A DNA stretch of 15,626 nt from Actinobacteria bacterium UBA3120 (lineage in GTDB: Bacteria > Actinomycetota > Actinomycetes > S36-B12). Positions 1 through 9,603 of this stretch are shown here, piece after piece (within the stretch, counting starts at the first letter, position 1; each line of letters opens with the position of its first letter). The stretch lies in contig DEZY01000187.1 of NCBI GenBank assembly GCA_002365735.1, positions 1 to 15,626 on the forward strand. The letters are read 5' to 3'. Position numbers and translations under genes: made by a program. The notes beneath the pieces were generated by a model that was not told the origin of the DNA, ran no database searches, and worked only from the letters and a program-made list of their open reading frames with translations.

Positions 1-1
1 C

Positions 2-514
2 CCGCCTGTGCCAGCCCCGCCCAAGAAGCCGGCAAAGCCAGCCGCAGAGGAACCAGTCGAGGACACTCCTAAGCCGGTAGCAACCCAAGCCCTGGTCCCT
101 AATCTGGGGAACACCACTGTTGCTTCATTTATATCAATGTGGCCGGCAGTCATGGACGCGTTGCTGAAGTATTCACGTGTGGCCTGGATGGGGTTCACAG
201 AGTCAACGCCGTTGTCTTTTGAGAACGGTGTACTTGCAGTGGGAGTTATGGACTCAGGCCGATACAACAACGTGAAATCTGGCGGACACGACGAGCGCTT
301 ACGCCAGGCAATCTTTGATGTGCTGGAAATCGATACGAAGATTGATGTCGTTTTGGGGGCAAAAGGTGTCGTTGGTGGCGCTACCGTTCCTCCCGTGCCG
401 GAGGAAGAGGACGCCCCCAGCATGGATGATTCCGCATCAAGTGAAGTAACGGGTGCGGACCTGATTTCTAAGGAACTTGGCGGAGTCTCCATCGGTGAGA
501 TCGAGAACGGTTAA
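2..514 (+). CDS. dnaX: DNA polymerase III subunit gamma/tau, C-terminal part (partial at left edge)
   Basis: This is the 3' end of the clamp-loader gene; the frame is open to the left edge, so the AAA+ ATPase domains lie outside the window. What remains begins with a Pro/Lys/Ala/Glu-rich linker (about 35 residues), followed by a folded domain with the pattern SMWPAVMDALLKYSRVAWMG and, further on, GGHDERLRQAIFDVL. This pattern is familiar from the C-terminus of actinobacterial DnaX, where the tau-specific region contacts the polymerase alpha subunit and helicase. An acidic Ser/Glu/Asp-rich tail follows. The GTG at 8 is only an internal codon, not the start. recR starts 6 nt after the stop, and dnaX-recR linkage is common in bacteria, which supports the call. 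The ybaB/ebfC gene that often lies between them is absent. Confidence 0.85.
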   Translation, partial: PPVPAPPKKPAKPAAEEPVEDTPKPVATQALVPNLGNTTVASFISMWPAVMDALLKYSRVAWMGFTESTPLSFENGVLAVGVMDSGRYNNVKSGGHDERLRQAIFDVLEIDTKIDVVLGAKGVVGGATVPPVPEEEDAPSMDDSASSEVTGADLISKELGGVSIGEIENG

Positions 515-520
515 TACTTA

Positions 521-1120
521 ATGTATGAAGGAATCGTTCAAGACCTGATTGACGAACTAGGGCGCCTGCCCGGTGTTGGTCCCAAAAGCGCACAGCGCAT
601 TGCGTTTCACATCCTCGGCGAGGACGTGGAGGACGTAAAACGACTAGCTGAAGTACTCCTTGAGGTAAAAGAAAAAGTGCAGTTCTGTGAGACTTGCGGG
701 AATGTTGCCCAGAATCCGCAGTGTCGAATTTGTCTTGACCCTAAACGCGATCCGAGTGTGCTCTGCGTCGTGGAGGAACCCAAAGATGTTGTAGCAATTG
801 AGAAGACCCGAGAGTTCCGTGGCGGGTACCACATTCTGGGTGGCTCAATTAATCCAATTGATGGAGTTGGCCCGGATGATCTGCGAATCCGCGAGCTCAT
901 GCTGCGCCTAGCCGATGGCAGCGTCACCGAGGTGATCCTGGCCACGGACCCCAACCTTGAGGGCGAAGCCACGGCGACCTATCTTTCACGTCTGTTGGTT
1001 CCCTTGGGTTTAACCGTCTCGCGGCTGGCCAGTGGACTACCTGTTGGCGGGGATCTGGAATATGCCGATGAAATAACTTTGGGCCGCGCATTCGCTGGGC
1101 GGCGCCAAGTCGGGTCTTAG
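521..1120 (+). CDS. recR: Recombination mediator protein RecR
   Basis: RecR is a ring-forming DNA-binding protein that works with RecF/RecO to load RecA on gapped DNA. All expected parts are visible in 199 residues, the usual family length: an N-terminal helix-hairpin-helix ([20 protein letters not shown], residues 13-32), a zinc finger with Cys56, Cys59, Cys68 and Cys71, a Toprim domain starting near [11 protein letters not shown] (80-90) and including the acidic [12 protein letters not shown] segment (141-152), and the C-terminal [16 protein letters not shown] signature. The ATG lies 6 nt after the dnaX stop, so the two are probably cotranscribed; no strong ribosome binding site is visible. 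The stop overlaps the stop of the convergent ABC permease by 4 nt. Confidence 0.97.
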   Translation: MYEGIVQDLIDELGRLPGVGPKSAQRIAFHILGEDVEDVKRLAEVLLEVKEKVQFCETCGNVAQNPQCRICLDPKRDPSVLCVVEEPKDVVAIEKTREFRGGYHILGGSINPIDGVGPDDLRIRELMLRLADGSVTEVILATDPNLEGEATATYLSRLLVPLGLTVSRLASGLPVGGDLEYADEITLGRAFAGRRQVGS

Positions 1121-1929
1121 TTTTCGCCCCGTGGGGTCCAGCGGAAAAATAGTGTGGCAAGGAAAGCCCCGAGAACAATCCACACGACCAGAACGATTGC
1201 GGTCATGCCGAGCTCCCATGAACCGTTGACTTCCATGGCCGCGGCGGACTCGGGGAGAAATACACTGCGCATTCCTTGGGCGAGCCACTTCAGGGGAAAT
1301 AATGATGCGAAGCTCTGCATCCACTGTGGGAGGTCAGTGAACACAAAAAACACACCTGATGTGAATTGCAATACGAGCACTACGGGGGAAACCAATGCGG
1401 CCGCACCACGCCCTTGCTTGGGCACGACGGAGTATGCAATTCCGAGTAGGGTAAATGCGATCAGGCCAAGGATGCTGATCCAGATAAAGGTGAAGATCGC
1501 GAATGACGTTGTAGGAATGTCGATATCAAAAAAGAGAACGCCAACGGCGATCAAGATGGTGACTTGTGCAATGTAGGCCACAAAAACCATGCCAATTTTC
1601 CCGATAAAGAACGCAGCCGGTGGCATAGGTGTTCCTTGGAGACGTTTGAGGGTTCCGTCCTCGCGTTCCATGGGGATCGATATGGCTAGATTCTGAAAGG
1701 ATGTGTAGAGGATCCCGGAGGCGATCATCCCGGCAACGAAGTATTGCGAAAAAGTAATGCCGGAATCACCCAGATCCTGTCCACCAAATACTGAACCAAA
1801 AATTACCAGAAGGATCATGGGCAGTAGGAAATTGAATACAGCGGATTCCCGGTCTCTAAAGAATTGTTTGAGCTCGATTCCCACCCGGCCCATGCCCATC
1901 CCAACAGCGCCTAGGCGAATAAAGTTCAT
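1117..1929 (-). CDS. ABC-2 type transporter permease
   Basis: This 270-residue membrane protein is the permease half of an exporter. About six hydrophobic segments can be drawn, near residues 31-49, 61-84, 110-133, 144-166, 176-198 and 241-262. After the second comes the cytoplasmic [17 protein letters not shown] motif (87-103), typical of ABC-2 permeases of the DrrB/NodJ type. Its ATG overlaps the stop of the upstream ATPase gene as ATGA, pointing to translational coupling and a dedicated two-component transporter. The substrate cannot be read from sequence; related systems export antibiotics, lipids or polysaccharides. The two genes separate recR from lysC. The stop codon is shared in a 4-nt overlap with recR, leaving no room for a separate terminator. 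Confidence 0.92.
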   Translation of the reverse strand: MNFIRLGAVGMGMGRVGIELKQFFRDRESAVFNFLLPMILLVIFGSVFGGQDLGDSGITFSQYFVAGMIASGILYTSFQNLAISIPMEREDGTLKRLQGTPMPPAAFFIGKIGMVFVAYIAQVTILIAVGVLFFDIDIPTTSFAIFTFIWISILGLIAFTLLGIAYSVVPKQGRGAAALVSPVVLVLQFTSGVFFVFTDLPQWMQSFASLFPLKWLAQGMRSVFLPESAAAMEVNGSWELGMTAIVLVVWIVLGAFLATLFFRWTPRGEN

Positions 1930-2858
1930 AAGTGCTCACCAGCATGGATGTCTCGGTCTTGGGCGATCAACTCAAGGTAGGCGTCCTCCAATGATGCACG
2001 GCGAACGCGAAGATGCGGTATCTCCCCATCAAATTTGCTGGCGAGGGCAGCCACAAATGCTGTTGGCTCGGTAGTGGACTCGCTCATTTCACGCTTACCT
2101 TCGGACCACGTCACGATCGCGTCACCCCGATGACCGATTGAGTCCGGCGTTCCGTGTGCCACTATCTGGCCGCGGGCGATTACGGCGACTCGGTCGGCCA
2201 AGTATTGAGCCTCATCCAGATAGTGCGTTGTGAGCAGGATCGTGGTGCCTTCGGATTTGAGCCGATCAATGAGTACCCAGAACTCTCGCCGCGCCTCTGG
2301 ATCGAAGCCGGTGGTGGGTTCATCCAGGAACAACACTTCAGGGTTACCGATTATTCCCAGGGCAACATCGAGTCTGCGCCGTTGCCCACCGCTGAGTTTG
2401 CCGTTGCGTGCGCCGGCCTTCTCGGTCAATCCGACAGCGGCAATTACCTGCTCGGGATCGGCCGGATTGGGGTAGTAACGGGCGAAGTGGGTGATCGTTT
2501 CGCTCACCGTGAGGTCTGCGAGGTCACTTGCATTTTGTAGGACGATTCCCAGTTTCGAACGCCAAGCGCCGGTTGGCTTGCTGGGGTCGACACCGAGTAC
2601 TTCGACTTCACCGCTGTCGCGGGTGCGGTACCCCTCAAGGATTTCGGTAAGTGTGGTTTTGCCGGCGCCATTGGGGCCAAGGAGGGCGAGGCACTCGCCA
2701 GCATCGACGTGCACGCAAACACCTGCGAGAGCGGTGAATTCCCCATAGTTCTTCGTCACCTGGTCTGCGTCGATTACGTGTGGCCCGCCCATTTGCTCCC
2801 TGATCGTAAGAACCTCGGGTCTGTTGAGGTCTCCGGTGGATTGGTGCTCATCGGGCAC
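1926..2858 (-). CDS. ABC transporter ATP-binding protein (drug-exporter/DrrA-like)
   Basis: This is the nucleotide-binding subunit of the ABC-2 exporter encoded with the next gene. Visible motifs are Walker A GPNGAGKT (61-68), the signature LSGGQ (155-159), Walker B VLFLDE (175-180) and the switch histidine His212 in TTHYLDEA. The ABC domain is followed by a roughly 80-residue C-terminal extension of the kind found in DrrA/NodI-type ATPases. The start is uncertain: the GTG at 2858 gives 310 residues, with a TAGTCT box 11 nt upstream on the minus strand, while an ATG at codon 23 (2792), preceded by AGGGAG, would give 288 residues and a more usual distance to the domain. It is divergent from lysC with only 28 nt between starts, so the two promoters must overlap. 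Confidence 0.93.
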   Translation of the reverse strand: MPDEHQSTGDLNRPEVLTIREQMGGPHVIDADQVTKNYGEFTALAGVCVHVDAGECLALLGPNGAGKTTLTEILEGYRTRDSGEVEVLGVDPSKPTGAWRSKLGIVLQNASDLADLTVSETITHFARYYPNPADPEQVIAAVGLTEKAGARNGKLSGGQRRRLDVALGIIGNPEVLFLDEPTTGFDPEARREFWVLIDRLKSEGTTILLTTHYLDEAQYLADRVAVIARGQIVAHGTPDSIGHRGDAIVTWSEGKREMSESTTEPTAFVAALASKFDGEIPHLRVRRASLEDAYLELIAQDRDIHAGEHL

Positions 2859-2886
2859 GATACCCGGTCAGACTAAACTTTAGGCT
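2859..2886. promoter_or_regulatory. Divergent promoter region between ABC ATPase and lysC
   Basis: Only 28 bases separate the two start codons. On the plus strand TAAACT (2874-2879) ends 7 nt before the lysC GTG, the distance expected for a -10 box of a leaderless transcript. On the minus strand the complementary sequence gives TAGTCT about 11 nt before the ATPase GTG. No convincing -35 was found for either direction. Confidence 0.5.
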
Positions 2887-5209
<2,323 letters not shown>

Positions 5210-5212
5210 CGA

Positions 5213-5635
5213 TTAGCAACATTCCTCGGCGAGAATTCGATCCATGCCGTCGGAGTTGTCGTCGGTAATCGTGTAGAACTCCCAAGGCGTTCCTGAGGGA
5301 TCGTGGACCCATACCTTGTCTTGCTTGGCATGGCAGCATTGAACATCTATCTGCTCCGCAACAGCGAGCCCTTCGGTGTGCAGGTGGGCAATCATTTCGA
5401 CAACTTCTGAGGTGCTGGGCACTTCCACTCCAAGGTGGTTTAGGGCGCCGTGCGGCCCGGTTCCTCGCTCAGAGTCTGTTGTTTCAATCAGGACTAGCTT
5501 TAATGGTGGATTGTCAATTTGGAAGTTTGCGTACCCGGGACGGATCTTGTGTGGCTCCGCCTTAAACATCTGGGAATAGAAATCGATGGACTCAGCCAAG
5601 TGTGCGACATTGAGGGCTAACTGAACTTTGGACAT
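5213..5635 (-). CDS. arsI: ArsI/CadI-family VOC (glyoxalase-fold) protein, probable organoarsenical C-As lyase
   Basis: This 140-residue vicinal-oxygen-chelate protein matches the ArsI/CadI family. ArsI is an Fe(II)-dependent dioxygenase that cleaves the carbon-arsenic bond of trivalent methylarsenical, releasing arsenite. Candidate metal ligands are Gln5, His67 and Glu119. The vicinal pair Cys100-Cys101, followed by Lys107 in CCHAKQDKVWVHDPSG, is the substrate-binding signature of characterised ArsI enzymes. A second Cys-Cys pair ends the protein (139-140) and may bind metal or arsenic. The ATG has a good Shine-Dalgarno sequence (GAAAGGCG) on the minus strand. It is divergent from an ArsR repressor gene across an operator-rich gap, so induction by arsenic species is likely. 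No arsenite pump or reductase is in the window. The alternative is a cadmium-induced CadI of unknown reaction; the Cys pair favours arsenic. Confidence 0.88.
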   Translation of the reverse strand: MSKVQLALNVAHLAESIDFYSQMFKAEPHKIRPGYANFQIDNPPLKLVLIETTDSERGTGPHGALNHLGVEVPSTSEVVEMIAHLHTEGLAVAEQIDVQCCHAKQDKVWVHDPSGTPWEFYTITDDNSDGMDRILAEECC

Positions 5636-5650
5636 AATTAACGCCTTTCG

Positions 5651-5674
5651 ATATATTGATATTTATCAATATAT
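5651..5674. promoter_or_regulatory. Putative ArsR operator O1 (perfect inverted repeat)
   Basis: Two 11-base arms, ATATATTGATA and its exact reverse complement, flank a TT centre. The inner pattern is ATATTGA-N6-TCAATAT. On the minus strand it covers the predicted arsI transcription start; on the plus strand it contains the arsR -35 box. Perfect dyad symmetry next to an ArsR-family gene is the usual form of such operators. Confidence 0.82.
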
Positions 5675-5684
5675 AAATTATAGT
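5656..5684 (+). promoter_or_regulatory. arsR promoter
   Basis: On the plus strand TTGATA (5656-5661) and TATAGT (5679-5684) are separated by 17 bases. The -35 lies inside O1, and the -10 overlaps the arsI -10 on the opposite strand, so the two promoters cannot be occupied independently. Autoregulation by ArsR is expected. Confidence 0.65.
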
Positions 5685-5703
5685 ACATATTGAAATTTGT
5701 CAA
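5677..5703 (-). promoter_or_regulatory. arsI promoter
   Basis: On the minus strand a consensus -35 TTGACA (5698-5703) and a consensus -10 TATAAT (5677-5682) are separated by 15 bases, shorter than the usual 17. The short spacer may weaken an otherwise perfect promoter. The -35 lies in O2, and the predicted start near 5670 lies in O1. Confidence 0.65.
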
Positions 5704-5706
5704 TAT
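5687..5706. promoter_or_regulatory. Putative ArsR operator O2
   Basis: This is a second copy of the ATATTGA-N6-TCAATAT pattern, with arms at 5687-5693 and 5700-5706. Its centre is 34 bp from that of O1, about three helical turns, so two repressor dimers could sit on the same face of the DNA. It overlaps the arsI -35 box and the predicted arsR transcription start. Confidence 0.75.
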
Positions 5707-5726
5707 ATGACTGGAACAGGAAATGA

Positions 5727-6086
5727 GTGCACGTGACTAAAAGCCAAGCAAAAGAATTACGTCGAGAGTTGCAGGAAGTCAGTGACTGCTGCTCACAAGG
5801 GTTGCGCTCTCCAATTGGGAAGTCGGAAGCGGACTTATTGGCTCCGATCTTGAAAGCCGTAGCGCATCCGGCCAGGCTGCAACTCCTGTCAATAATTGCC
5901 CTCAATGGGCAAGCGTGTGCCTGTGACCTCACGGCGCCAGTCGGCCTAAGCCAACCGACCGTGAGTCATCATTTGAAAATTCTGACCGAAGCCGAGCTGA
6001 TCCACAGAGAGCAACGAGGTCAATGGGCGTGGTTTCACATCAATAAGAAAAGAATGAAAGACATCAGCGCACTATTCGCTGTGTGA
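5727..6086 (+). CDS. arsR: ArsR/SmtB-family metalloregulatory repressor
   Basis: This 119-residue winged-helix repressor should leave its operator on binding arsenite or methylarsenite. The recognition region [13 protein letters not shown] (74-86) is typical of the family. Cysteines are Cys21-Cys22 near the N-terminus and Cys64 and Cys66 at the start of the DNA-binding domain ([10 protein letters not shown]). A vicinal N-terminal pair plus a cysteine about 40 residues later resembles the C. glutamicum ArsR site (Cys15, Cys16, Cys55) rather than the E. coli CxCxxC site. The GTG at 5727 is preferred because AGGA ends 5 nt upstream; a second GTG at 5733 would remove two residues. The gene is divergent from arsI and must control both from the shared region. 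A tRNA gene on the other strand follows. Confidence 0.93.
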   Translation: MHVTKSQAKELRRELQEVSDCCSQGLRSPIGKSEADLLAPILKAVAHPARLQLLSIIALNGQACACDLTAPVGLSQPTVSHHLKILTEAELIHREQRGQWAWFHINKKRMKDISALFAV

Positions 6087-6099
6087 AAGGTGCAACTTG

Positions 6100-6173
<74 letters not shown>

Positions 6174-6401
6174 TGGCAATTCCGCAAAGTCTAGCCCGCA
6201 AGGCCCATCAGGCGTGGGTTCGCTTCGAGAGTTGAGCACAAAAAGTTTGTCTCGTCAGTGATTGCAGGCCGCTACCGAGTCGGTGGGAGCGACCGGGCGC
6301 CCCCTATGAAAATCCAGTGAAGGGCGAGAAAACCCACTAGTCGGTGGATAATTCAGCTACTTTTGGTTGCCTGCTTGGTCACTTCGTCATTACAATGAAA
6401 C
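6174..6401. other. 228-base intergenic region without a recognised gene
   Basis: No convincing coding frame is seen. The left edge should hold the tRNA-Pro promoter; TAGACT on the minus strand (6188-6193) is a weak -10 candidate. The nonamer AGTCGGTGG occurs twice (6278-6286 and 6339-6347), each time as the 3' half of a short hairpin. The right end holds the promoter of the secreted protein gene. Confidence 0.6.
6367..6396 (+). promoter_or_regulatory. Promoter of the secreted propeller-like protein, probably leaderless
   Basis: TTGCCT (6367-6372) and TACAAT (6391-6396) are separated by 18 bases. The ATG at 6402 is only 5 nt after the -10 box, where transcription would begin, and no Shine-Dalgarno sequence exists. 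Confidence 0.6.
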
Positions 6402-7505
6402 ATGGTCGTTTTTAGGGCTATAGCCATAGTGGCGGTCTTGGCGCTTGTGAGCGCGTCCGTTTCACTTCCTGGCGCAGCGGCGTCGAGCACTCGAACTCCG
6501 ACGAAGGTGAGCCCGCCCGCTCAGCAATACGTAATGGCATTTCATGGCTGCAAGCCGGGCGCCGGGGATTGCAACAATCCTTCAAGTCACGAAGTCTATT
6601 TAGCGCAGAGCAATGACGGTGCATCATGGAGTTTGCTTCCAGGATGGGAGCCGCGAGATGGCTCAGTCCCAGACGTATTTAGGCGCGGAGACACGCTTTA
6701 TGTGATTTCAACCGGCGGGGTGAGCCGACTGAATATGCAAACAGGGGACGTAACTCACGAAAAAGTCACAATAGAAGGTGGAGAAAATTACGTCGACCCC
6801 TCCCTGGCCCAATTACCGGATGGGCGGCTGGTGATGTTCTACCTTCCCGGAATCATGGGGCAGGATCCAGCTTCATGCGCCCCCGGAGAGGGATCGTGTA
6901 CCAGGCAAATCAAGTCGGCGGTTGAAGTCCCGGGAAGCAACGGAACGGTGTTTCGCGCAGATTCTGGAGCGAGGGTTACCGAGACGATTACGGGAGGGAC
7001 TTTCAGCGATCCGGATATTTTCTTTAATGGGTCGGAGTGGGTTTTATATGTGTCGCGCGGGCCGTCCATAAATGCCTACACATCAGCGGACCTGCAAGGC
7101 ACCTTTAGTTACCGTGGACCCGTCTCGCAAAGCCAAGGCGGGGTCGGTTCAGGCATACAGGCGTCCCCTGGAGTTGTGCAGACTTTTGCTCATGCATCAA
7201 CGCGCGATTCCACCGTGATTGTGCGTGGGGAATCTGCAACCGGCACAACGCCGATCGCCACCTTTGCAACTGTCATCACAGGTCCATCCATTGGACTGGG
7301 AAATTATGTGGCTAGCCCCGGAGTCGCCTTGAATAGTCCAGGCATCACCTGTGAGCTTTGTAATGCTTCTTCGTCAGCGCAGACAAGTACGGTCGTCAAA
7401 AAGCGGGTCAAATGTGTTAAAGGTAATAAGACTAAATTCGTAAAAGGAGTCAAGCCTAAATGCCCGAAGGGATTCAATAAGGTGGGCAGGACGGTGAAAT
7501 TATGA
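6402..7505 (+). CDS. Secreted protein, probable five-bladed beta-propeller, with Cys/Lys-rich C-terminal tail
   Basis: I do not recognise a named family. The 367-residue product begins with a signal peptide (positive start, hydrophobic core about 6-20, small residues GAAAS near 24-28). The body has recurring blade-like phrases, such as SNDGASWSLLPGWEP, DPSLAQLPDGRLVMFY and FSDPDIFFNGSEWVLYVS, that recall five-bladed glycosidase propellers (GH43/GH32/GH68-like), with Asp at the usual place in two of them. Catalytic acids cannot be assigned, so the role could be sugar binding or hydrolysis. The last 39 residues form a separate basic tail (14 Lys/Arg) with Cys338 and Cys354 in KCVKGNKTKFVKG and PKCPKGF patterns. 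The neighbouring convergent gene encodes a related kind of protein with its Cys module at the other end. Confidence 0.75.
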   Translation: MVVFRAIAIVAVLALVSASVSLPGAAASSTRTPTKVSPPAQQYVMAFHGCKPGAGDCNNPSSHEVYLAQSNDGASWSLLPGWEPRDGSVPDVFRRGDTLYVISTGGVSRLNMQTGDVTHEKVTIEGGENYVDPSLAQLPDGRLVMFYLPGIMGQDPASCAPGEGSCTRQIKSAVEVPGSNGTVFRADSGARVTETITGGTFSDPDIFFNGSEWVLYVSRGPSINAYTSADLQGTFSYRGPVSQSQGGVGSGIQASPGVVQTFAHASTRDSTVIVRGESATGTTPIATFATVITGPSIGLGNYVASPGVALNSPGITCELCNASSSAQTSTVVKKRVKCVKGNKTKFVKGVKPKCPKGFNKVGRTVKL

Positions 7506-7558
7506 CAACTTCAAATTTTTACGCAAAACCAGAGGCTTCATGTGGCACTTCAAGGTAG

Positions 7559-8623
7559 CTATTTTCTTGGAACGACCGGACGGGTCGACTTTGCGGCTTT
7601 GATACCGAACTCACCGCCACCAAGGTCAGCGCCGTAATACATGATCCATGATTTCTTGTTCAGCCGGACGATATCAGGATCCCCGCCCCCCTGGATTACT
7701 GACTTCTCACCCGTGAAGGAAATACCGTTCCTGCTGGTCGATACCAGGATTCCGTAAAAGCTACCTCGGTCACCTGCGTAGTACAACGCGATTCTTCCAC
7801 GGTCTATCACCGCGAAGGGATGTGAGCCACCGTTACCTAACGGTCCACTTCCTTGAGTTATGACCGGACCCATCTCCCACGTCAGCATGTCTGAACTTGT
7901 TGCAGTTCGCATCACTCGAGGTGCCCGCTCTCCCGGTTTCTCGAGATTGGAGAAATAAGCTCGCCACTTACCCTTGTGACGGATCAAGGTGATGCCACCG
8001 GGCTCAAAGCCGGCCTGCTCAGTTGTGATAACGGGACCTTCAACGGTGAAAGTAGCGCCATTGTCGGTGGAGATGGCGGCGTTGATGCTGCCACTCGCAA
8101 GATAAAACAACCGCATGCGCTCGCCTCCAAGTGAGATCACGCGCGGCTGCCCAGCAGCAATGCCAGATAGCGGAGGTCGTAGGTCGGCCACGAAGGATCG
8201 GCCCGTCCGTGAAGTGGACGTGGCGCTAAGTGTGCCGGGAAGGGTGTCCGTCGAGTTAACGAAAGCAAATAACTTGATCCGACCATTGGGTAAGCGCACC
8301 GCGGACGCGTCCGCGACCTGCTTCGCGGTTGATCCGAATGTTGAGTCGCTAAGTACCGTACCCACGGTCCGGAAATTATTCGCTTTCTTCACGGTGCTAA
8401 CCGAAGCGGCGGGTTGCTGAGTTCCTGGAGCTTCGGGTTGGGGCATTGGACCGTCTAGTACCCACTTGGACTGACGACAGGTCATTGACGTACCGCTGAA
8501 CGCCGCAACGGATCCGTCAGGCGAACAGGAGTCGCCAGGATTTTGCGCTGCCATTACCGGCGACATCGTCATCTGCGCTAGAACCAGACTCGTCGCGACC
8601 ACAATTTTCGAAAGTGGGTGCAT
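7559..8623 (-). CDS. Secreted protein, probable beta-propeller with N-terminal Cys module
   Basis: This 354-residue product has a signal peptide (hydrophobic core about 7-24, cleavage near MAAQ at 24-27). A short module with Cys33 and Cys49 (PGDSCSPDGS and TCRQSKWV) follows, of a type I associate with small repeated domains in actinobacterial secreted proteins. A Pro/Gln/Ala linker leads to a body with repeated blade-like phrases: DASAVRLPNGRIKLFAFV, GGERMRLFYLA, HKGKWRAYFSN, DRGRIALYYAGDRG, and DPDIVRLNKKSWIMYYG. The DPDI(V/F) plus aromatic phrase also occurs in the convergent neighbour, suggesting distant homology. The fold resembles five-bladed glycosidase propellers, but no function can be given. 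A TAACTT box 6 nt before the ATG on the minus strand suggests a leaderless transcript. Stop codons of the pair are 53 bases apart; no terminator hairpin is obvious there. Confidence 0.75.
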   Translation of the reverse strand: MHPLSKIVVATSLVLAQMTMSPVMAAQNPGDSCSPDGSVAAFSGTSMTCRQSKWVLDGPMPQPEAPGTQQPAASVSTVKKANNFRTVGTVLSDSTFGSTAKQVADASAVRLPNGRIKLFAFVNSTDTLPGTLSATSTSRTGRSFVADLRPPLSGIAAGQPRVISLGGERMRLFYLASGSINAAISTDNGATFTVEGPVITTEQAGFEPGGITLIRHKGKWRAYFSNLEKPGERAPRVMRTATSSDMLTWEMGPVITQGSGPLGNGGSHPFAVIDRGRIALYYAGDRGSFYGILVSTSRNGISFTGEKSVIQGGGDPDIVRLNKKSWIMYYGADLGGGEFGIKAAKSTRPVVPRK

Positions 8624-8700
8624 GACTAGAAGTTAGCACCACGACCGGTGAAATACCACCTAATTAGGTTCTCGGGGCACTGGGCTGGAATTTGGTGTAC

Positions 8701-9603
8701 TCATGACCATTCTGGAGGTGAGCCGCGTGGTTTAAGCGTGATCAAGGTCGCCTCGGGTGGGCAGGCGAACCGGAATGGGGCGTATCGAGAGCAACCCAGT
8801 CCTGCGGAAACATGTAGTGCGGAGTTGCGATGCTGTGAAAGCCCACGTGCCCGCTTGGGATCAAGGTCACAGTTGGTGACGAGCGCTCCGTAGCCTGGGA
8901 CACGAAGTTGTCCACCGTGCGTGTGTCCGGCCAGAATGAGTTGAGCGTTGTCCGCTGCCATTGCATCAAGGACCCGTAGGTAGGGGGCATGCACAACACC
9001 CAGGGACAGATCTGCCTCGCTGTTGAAGGACCCGCGGATTCCCTCGTAGTCGTCACGAGCAATGTGGGGGTCATCAACGCCTTTCACGCTGATCAGTCGC
9101 CCACCCACTGTCCAATTAACGTGGGTGTTGGTTAAGTCAAGCCAACCGTGGTCGCTCATGCCAGCGGCGAGCGGTTCCCAATCCAACATGGGGCGTGCCG
9201 GTGTGATCTGGCTGGGCCCAGCAAAATATTTCACGGGGTTAATGGGCTTCGGTGCGTAATAGTCATTGCTCCCCAAGACAAAAGCACCAGGGAGTTCCAT
9301 CAGTGGATCTAGGGCTTCGAGGGCGCTGGAGACTCCATCAACATGTGAGAGGAAGTCGCCGGTCGCGACTACTGCATCTGGGCTGAGCGCGGCTAGGGAT
9401 TGAACCCATCGCAATTTCGCTCCTTGCCCCGGGATCATGTGTAGATCTGAAATGTGGAGTAAACGAAGTGAATTTTGACCTGGTGGGAGAATAGGAATTT
9501 CAATTCGACGAAGAGTGAATCTCCTGGTTTCAAGGTGGGCGTAAGCCAAGGCGCCCAGGCCCGTAGCGGTAAAGGCCGCGAGGGCTTTTCGGGTTGACAC
9601 CAT
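8701..9603 (-). CDS. Calcineurin-like metallophosphoesterase, membrane-anchored (Rv3683-like)
   Basis: This is a 300-residue metallophosphoesterase of the YaeI-like type. Metal-site motifs are ISDLH (Asp53, His55), TGDFLSH (Asp83), GSNDYY with Asn113 in place of the usual GNHD, VVHAP (His205) and GHTHGGQ (His227, His229). Residues 7-23 form a hydrophobic segment, probably an N-terminal anchor or signal. The reading frame continues to 9678, but the ATG at 9603 begins just before the hydrophobic segment, as in relatives, and avoids overlap with the divergent yqeY-like gene. The substrate is unknown; related enzymes act on phosphodiesters, including lipid precursors. In mycobacteria the homologue is next to ponA2, and the same neighbourhood is kept here with one gene between. 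Confidence 0.9.
   Translation of the reverse strand: MVSTRKALAAFTATGLGALAYAHLETRRFTLRRIEIPILPPGQNSLRLLHISDLHMIPGQGAKLRWVQSLAALSPDAVVATGDFLSHVDGVSSALEALDPLMELPGAFVLGSNDYYAPKPINPVKYFAGPSQITPARPMLDWEPLAAGMSDHGWLDLTNTHVNWTVGGRLISVKGVDDPHIARDDYEGIRGSFNSEADLSLGVVHAPYLRVLDAMAADNAQLILAGHTHGGQLRVPGYGALVTNCDLDPKRARGLSQHRNSALHVSAGLGCSRYAPFRFACPPEATLITLKPRGSPPEWS

Noticed and set aside
607..972. 121-codon open frame on the minus strand inside recR
   Set aside because: Serine/arginine-rich composition typical of an antisense shadow; recR is certain on the other strand.
2154..2540. 128-codon open frame on the plus strand inside the ABC ATPase gene
   Set aside because: The opposite strand encodes intact Walker A, signature and Walker B motifs; this frame is a mirror of that gene.
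7506..7558. Bidirectional terminator between the two secreted protein genes
   Set aside because: The short T and A runs are not attached to any GC-rich stem that I could pair, so no terminator was annotated.
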